Assembly (NCBI RefSeq): GCF_003347205.1
Contig: NZ_QQBJ01000025.1
Coordinates: 1-64,000 of the forward strand
Direction: 5' to 3'
Length of the DNA stretch: 64,000 nt
Origin: Mycolicibacterium moriokaense
Lineage (GTDB): Bacteria; Actinomycetota; Actinomycetes; Mycobacteriales; Mycobacteriaceae
The notes under the pieces were generated by a model, which was given only the letters and a program-made list of their open reading frames with translations, made no database searches and was not told where the DNA came from. The translations under genes and the position numbers were made by a program. Below, in pieces: positions 60,161 to 64,000 of this stretch (positions within the stretch are counted from its first letter, which is position 1; each line of letters opens with the position of its first letter).

Positions 60161-60239
60161 CGACTTGCAGCGCAGATAGGCGTAGCGTTCGTGGTGGCTT
60201 GACGTGACTACGCCAGGTTGTGGCCTAACCGATAGGAAG

Positions 60240-60264
60240 GGTTGCCCACGCGTGGCCTGGGTAA
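60240..60264 (+). promoter_or_regulatory. SigF-like promoter before the CheB gene
   Basis: GGTTG (60240-60244) and GGGTAA (60259-60264) resemble the SigF pattern GTTT-N15-17-GGGTA, with a slightly short spacer. The -10 ends 10 bp before the ATG at 60275. Confidence 0.3.
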
Positions 60265-60274
60265 CCAGTTCACA

Positions 60275-61297
60275 ATGGCGAAGACAGGCCCATCGAATGA
60301 TGGCGCACTACATGGCGTGGTGGCGGTCGGCGCCTCCGCCGGCGGGGTCGAGGCGCTGAACAAGATGGCGGCAAGCCTTCCGACGGATCTGCCGTACGCC
60401 GTCCTCGTCGCTTTGCACATCCCCCCGGGCGGGCCGAGCGTGCTGGCCAGGATCATCGACCGCAGCGGTCCGTTGCCCGCCGAAACGGCGACCGAGGACA
60501 CCAGACTCGAGCCCGCCACCATCTACGTCGCGGCCCCCGACCGCCATCTGATGGTCTACGACCATCGCGCGATGCTGTCCGAGGGCCCGACCGAGAACGG
60601 GCACCGGCCCGCCATCAACACGCTCTTCCGTTCCGCCGCGCTGACGTTCGGCCCGAGAGCGATCGGGATACTGCTCTCCGGTGTGTCGGACGACGGCGTG
60701 CTCGGGGCGGCGGCGATCCGGTCCAGGGGTGGCACGGTCGTGGCCCAGCGCCCCGAGGACGCGTTGTTCGCCACCCTGCCGATGAACGCGTTGCAGGCCG
60801 GGGTCGTCGACTGCCAGGCCGCCGCCAGTGACATGGGCTCGCTGCTCAAGCAGATGGCCGACCGCGAGATCGAGGAGGTGACAGTGGAGCCCGACATCAC
60901 CATGGAAGTCGAGAATCGCATCGCGATGGGCCGGCGATTCGACACCTCGTTCGACTCCGAGTCCCTCGGCCCCCACTCCGGATACACCTGCCCCGACTGC
61001 AACGGTTCGCTGGTCGCCCTTGCGGAGAATAGCTATCGCTGTCGGGTGGGCCACGCATGGACCACCGACTCGTTGCTTCAGGCGCGAGACAACGAGATCG
61101 AGAGCGCGCTGTGGGTTGCGCTGCGCAGCCTTCAGGAGAAAGCCAAGCTGTCGCGCAAGATGGCGGACACCGTGGGCCCCGGAATGCTCGCGAAGCGCTA
61201 CCGGCAACTCGCCGAAGAGGCCGAGCACGCCCAAGACGTGCTCGGCAGTCGACTTCGCGAACCCCCCTCCGGCCGAGGTGAGCGCGGTGCCGGCTGA
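60275..61297 (+). CDS. Stand-alone CheB methylesterase-like protein
   Basis: 340 aa. The catalytic domain has the Ser-His-Asp triad sites in VGASAGGVEAL, VALHIPPG and SGVSDDGVLG. There is no receiver domain, so it is not controlled like chemotaxis CheB. The C-terminal part has CPDC and YRCRVGHAW, a small zinc-ribbon-like module typical of this subgroup, then a helical tail. A TTG at 60242 preceded by AGGAAGG is an alternative start. It overlaps the next gene by 11 nt. Mycobacteria have no flagella or Che pathway, so the target is unknown. Confidence 0.87.
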   Translation: MAKTGPSNDGALHGVVAVGASAGGVEALNKMAASLPTDLPYAVLVALHIPPGGPSVLARIIDRSGPLPAETATEDTRLEPATIYVAAPDRHLMVYDHRAMLSEGPTENGHRPAINTLFRSAALTFGPRAIGILLSGVSDDGVLGAAAIRSRGGTVVAQRPEDALFATLPMNALQAGVVDCQAAASDMGSLLKQMADREIEEVTVEPDITMEVENRIAMGRRFDTSFDSESLGPHSGYTCPDCNGSLVALAENSYRCRVGHAWTTDSLLQARDNEIESALWVALRSLQEKAKLSRKMADTVGPGMLAKRYRQLAEEAEHAQDVLGSRLREPPSGRGERGAG

Positions 61298-62045
61298 CAA
61301 TGCCTGCGCGCTGCGGGTGACGAAGGCGACGGTGAACCACGCCACCGTGCTCACCGTCGACGGCGTGCTGGACTCCACCACCTACCGGCCGTTGCGCGAC
61401 GAGATCATCAAGGCCGCACTGGCCGAGCCCGCTGTCGTGCTGGTCGACTTCAGCGGGCTCGACGTGCCCGCCGAGTCCGCGCTCGCGGTGTTCACCAGCG
61501 CCCGGTGGCACGTCCGCACCTGGCCGGAGGTGCCCATCGCGCTCGTCTGCCGAAATCCGGCCGGCCGCAACGCGATTGCCCGCAACGGCGTGTCACGCTA
61601 CGTCCCTGTCTACGAGTCGGTCGAGCAGGCGCTGGAAGCGTCGTCGGATGACTCTCTGCGATATCGCCGTCGAGCCAAGGCCAGCCTCGACGCGGAGGCG
61701 GCCAGCACGCACCGCTCCCGGCAACTGATGGAGGGCTGGCTGACCGCCTGGTCGCGACCCGACCTCATCGCCGTCTCGAAAGTGATCGTGACGACCTTCG
61801 TGGAGAACGTGCTCGAGCACACCGAAAGCGCACCCACGGTGCGGCTTGAATCGGAGGACGACACCGTCACCGTGGCGGTCGAGGACGGCAGCAGAACACC
61901 GCCCAGCCTCTCCGAGACACGGATGGCCGCCGACATCCCGACGGGGCTCAAGATCGTCGACGCGCTGAGCCGGGTCTGGGGCAGCGCACCGACACCGACG
62001 GGCAAAACGGTGTGGGCTGTGATAGGTCCCGAAAATCGGCTCTAA
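61287..62045 (+). CDS. STAS domain fused to an anti-sigma-type ATPase domain
   Basis: 252 aa from a GTG with GAGGTGA upstream. Residues about 1-115 are a STAS (anti-sigma antagonist) domain: TVDGVLDSTTYRPLRDEI and LVDFSGLDVPAESAL, where the phosphorylatable Ser position reads PAESA. Residues about 130-250 are a HATPase_c_2/RsbW-like kinase: VTTFVENVLEHTESAP (N box) and TGLKIVDALSRVWGS. Antagonist and kinase are normally separate proteins; here they are one chain, between CheB and CheR. Confidence 0.82.
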   Translation: MPADNACALRVTKATVNHATVLTVDGVLDSTTYRPLRDEIIKAALAEPAVVLVDFSGLDVPAESALAVFTSARWHVRTWPEVPIALVCRNPAGRNAIARNGVSRYVPVYESVEQALEASSDDSLRYRRRAKASLDAEAASTHRSRQLMEGWLTAWSRPDLIAVSKVIVTTFVENVLEHTESAPTVRLESEDDTVTVAVEDGSRTPPSLSETRMAADIPTGLKIVDALSRVWGSAPTPTGKTVWAVIGPENRL

Positions 62046-62053
62046 CGACGAGT

Positions 62054-63940
62054 ATGTTCGGTTTCGCGACCACATCGACCGCCGAAACGGGACGAAATTT
62101 GAACGGGCAGACTGACGAGGCTTTTGAAGGCCTGTTGCGCTACATGCGCGACTCCCGGGGTTTCGACTTCACCGGGTACAAGCGCACGTCGTTGATGCGG
62201 CGGGTCCGCCATCGGATGGACGCGGCCGGATACGACACGTTCGACGAATACCTCGACATGTTGCAGGCCAGTTCGGATGAGTTCTCGGCCCTGTTCAACA
62301 CGATTCTGATCAACGTCACCGCGTTCTTCCGCGACCCCGCCGCCTGGGACTATCTTCGCGACGAGGTTGTGCCGTCGATGCTGGCCGAGCGCGCCCCCAA
62401 CGACCCGATCCGCGTGTGGAGCGCCGGTTGCGCGTCGGGCCAGGAGGCCTACACCCTGGCGATGATCCTGGCGGAGGCGATGGGCGCCGACGACTTCCGG
62501 CAACGGGTCAAGATCTATGCCACCGACATCGACGACGAGGCCCTCACCGAGGCCCGGGCCGCCTCTTATGAGCCGAAGGCGATCGAATCGGTGCCGCCGG
62601 AACTGCTGGAGCGCTACTTCGAGCACGTCAACGGGCGCTACGTGTTCCGCAAGGATCTTCGCCGCGCGGTCATCTTCGGCCGCAACGACTTGGTCCGGGA
62701 TGCGCCCATCTCGCGAGTCGACCTCTTGGTCTGCCGCAACACCTTGATGTATCTCAACGCCGAGACGCAACGGAACGTGTTGGGCCGCTTGCACTTTGCG
62801 CTTGCTCCACAGGGCACGCTGTTCCTCGGCCATGCCGAGATGTTGCTCAGCCATGCCGACCGTTTCACTCCGCTGGACCTCAAGCACCGCATCTTCCGCA
62901 AAGCGGCGGGCTCCCACGTCGGCATCGACCGCTACGAGAACGGCAGCGGGCTGTTCGAACGGCACGGCGAGCTGCCCGGCCTGTCGCCGATCCGCGAGTT
63001 GGCGTTCCGCGCCAGCCCCGTCGCGCAGATCGTGGTCACCGGCGAGGACACCGTCGCGATGATCAACCAGCAGGCCGAGACCACCTTCGGGCTGTCGGCA
63101 CGCGACATCGGTCGACTGCTGCGCGATCTGGAGGTGTCCTACCGGCCGGTGGAGCTGCGCGCCTACCTGGAGCAGGCGAAGGTGGAGCGCCGGTCCGCCC
63201 GGATCCAGGACGTGCAGTGGCAACGCCCCGGCGCGGACACGGTTTGGTTCGAGATCCACATCAACCCGCTGGTCGATGCCGAGAACGGGTTGCTGGGCAC
63301 CTCGATCGTGTTCTTCGACGTCACCGCGACCAGGGCGCTGCTGGACAAGGTCGTGCAGACCAACCGCCAGCTCGAGGCGGCCTACGAGGAGCTGCAGTCG
63401 ACCAACGAAGAGCTCGAGACCACCAACGAGGAGCTGCAGTCCACGGTGGAGGAACTGGAGACCACCAACGAGGAGCTGCAGTCCACCAACGAAGAGCTCG
63501 AGACGATGAACGAGGAACTTCAGTCCACCAACGACGAACTGCACACGATCAACGACACGCTCCGCGAGCGCAGCGTGGAACTCGAGGACTCCAGGTCGTT
63601 CGTGAGCTCGTTGGTCAACTCGATCCAGCTGGGGATGGCGGTGGTGGACCGCGAGATGCGGGTGGTGCTGTGGAACCGCGGATGCGAAGAGCTGTGGGGC
63701 CTACGCTCGGATGAAATCTCGGGTGTGCCACTGCAATCGCTGGACATCGGCCTGCCGTTGGACGAGGTCAAGCCGTTGATCGGAAAGGCCTTCGTGGACT
63801 CCGACACGAGGGAGGAAGCGGTGGTCGACGCGGTCAACCGGAGAGGTAAGGCGACGCGGGTGCGCGTCACGTGCACGGCCTTTCGCTCGCCCGAGGAGAA
63901 GACCAGCGGTGCGCTTTTGTTGATGGAGGTGCTGACCTGA
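62054..63940 (+). CDS. CheR methyltransferase fused to PAS and coiled-coil domains
   Basis: 628 aa. CheR N-terminal helices (about 20-75) come first, then the SAM-binding methyltransferase (about 75-280, VWSAGCASGQEAYTLAM, ATDIDDEAL, LLVCRNTLMYL). A PAS domain follows (about 300-430), then a long coiled coil of heptads EELQSTN/EELETTN (about 440-515) and a second PAS domain (about 525-628). This is the CheR-PAS type usually paired with stand-alone CheB. It starts 8 nt after the STAS-ATPase stop. It probably senses a signal by PAS and methylates an unknown protein. Confidence 0.9.
   Translation: MFGFATTSTAETGRNLNGQTDEAFEGLLRYMRDSRGFDFTGYKRTSLMRRVRHRMDAAGYDTFDEYLDMLQASSDEFSALFNTILINVTAFFRDPAAWDYLRDEVVPSMLAERAPNDPIRVWSAGCASGQEAYTLAMILAEAMGADDFRQRVKIYATDIDDEALTEARAASYEPKAIESVPPELLERYFEHVNGRYVFRKDLRRAVIFGRNDLVRDAPISRVDLLVCRNTLMYLNAETQRNVLGRLHFALAPQGTLFLGHAEMLLSHADRFTPLDLKHRIFRKAAGSHVGIDRYENGSGLFERHGELPGLSPIRELAFRASPVAQIVVTGEDTVAMINQQAETTFGLSARDIGRLLRDLEVSYRPVELRAYLEQAKVERRSARIQDVQWQRPGADTVWFEIHINPLVDAENGLLGTSIVFFDVTATRALLDKVVQTNRQLEAAYEELQSTNEELETTNEELQSTVEELETTNEELQSTNEELETMNEELQSTNDELHTINDTLRERSVELEDSRSFVSSLVNSIQLGMAVVDREMRVVLWNRGCEELWGLRSDEISGVPLQSLDIGLPLDEVKPLIGKAFVDSDTREEAVVDAVNRRGKATRVRVTCTAFRSPEEKTSGALLLMEVLT
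63388..63555 (+). repeat. Heptad-coding repeats in the CheR coiled coil
   Basis: About eight tandem, variant 21-bp units encoding EEL(Q/E)(S/T)TN. The regular DNA repeat simply reflects the coiled coil. Confidence 0.8.
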
Positions 63941-63947
63941 GCCCGGG

Positions 63948-64000
63948 TCAGGCCAGCCGACGACCGTCCGCCTCTTCCGACTGCAGTTCCAGGTAAGCGG
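63948..64000 (-). CDS. C-terminal end of a gene entering from the right
   Basis: The minus strand reads AYLELQSEEADGRRLA and then TGA (complement of 63948-63950). It is convergent with the CheR gene, 7 bp apart. Too short to identify, and possibly not real. Confidence 0.4.
   Translation of the reverse strand, partial: AYLELQSEEADGRRLA

Noticed and set aside
63388-63555. Repeat array in the CheR gene considered as CRISPR-like
   Set aside because: In-frame heptads of a coiled coil; no unique spacers.
1-64000. tRNA, rRNA, insertion sequence, integrase or attachment site
   Set aside because: Reading both strands showed no cloverleaf T-loop sequences, transposase motifs or integrase-like frames. 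A covariance-model search would be needed to be certain for RNAs.

Overview
The window is high-GC actinobacterial DNA from a fast-growing mycobacterium (Mycolicibacterium type). The evidence is an MspA-type porin at the left edge, the MprA/MprB-PepD stress locus, an LpqH-like lipoprotein, LpqN-like lipoprotein, PerM and its divisome partner, a secreted AroQ-gamma chorismate mutase, a 13E12-like DUF222/HNH protein and many leaderless-looking starts. Gene order follows, in reverse, the M. tuberculosis stretch from about Rv0984 down to Rv0940c, with extra accessory genes. The M. tuberculosis comparisons are from memory, not from a search.

Layout. 0-5.7 kb: porin, a small unannotated gene behind a CRP-type palindrome, moaB2-pepD, mprB-mprA with MprA boxes, rpmF and a small membrane protein. 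5.8-14.2 kb: a six-gene, tightly overlapping operon (AtuA-like, FadE13, AccD2, AccA2, FadE12, EchA7) resembling the geranyl-CoA-carboxylase type of branched acyl-CoA degradation, with a palindromic operator over its promoter. 14.2-19.9 kb: an accessory stretch with duplicated palindromes, secreted proteins, a DUF1707 protein, an SOS-boxed DUF222/HNH protein, a zinc-ribbon protein and an FHA protein. 19.9-30 kb: VWA/MoxR pair, lipoproteins, and a minus-strand run DUF5336-perM-purN-purH-lipoprotein. 30-37.8 kb: SfnG-like monooxygenase, ornithine-decarboxylase-like enzyme with a membrane partner, a duplicated small-membrane-protein cluster with one frameshifted copy, two KstR-type operators (one for an F420-type oxidoreductase, one for a TLP1-type thiolase), and a TetR/SRPBCC pair behind a 20-bp palindrome.

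37.9-51.7 kb is mostly core: sucCD, an M23 endopeptidase, uvrD1/pcrA, cytoplasmic chorismate mutase with a candidate Phe/Tyr transcription attenuator, an OafA-type acyltransferase, a succinate-semialdehyde-type dehydrogenase, pgi, and an XRE/membrane pair. 51.7-60.2 kb has a duplicated secreted Gly/Pro-rich protein, SDR, secreted chorismate mutase, an Fpg/Nei-type glycosylase, cobF, an AurF-type diiron oxygenase with a DUF4873 partner, an MFS transporter, DUF4235 and a third KstR site before an F420-type oxidoreductase. 60.2-64 kb is a CheB / STAS-ATPase / CheR-PAS module.

The most interesting candidate for something undescribed is the leader of the cytoplasmic chorismate mutase (45,052-45,257). 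It has a leaderless 19-codon peptide containing Phe-Phe-Tyr-Gly-Tyr, followed by three mutually exclusive hairpins: pause, antiterminator and terminator. No tRNA, rRNA, CRISPR array, insertion sequence or prophage was seen.
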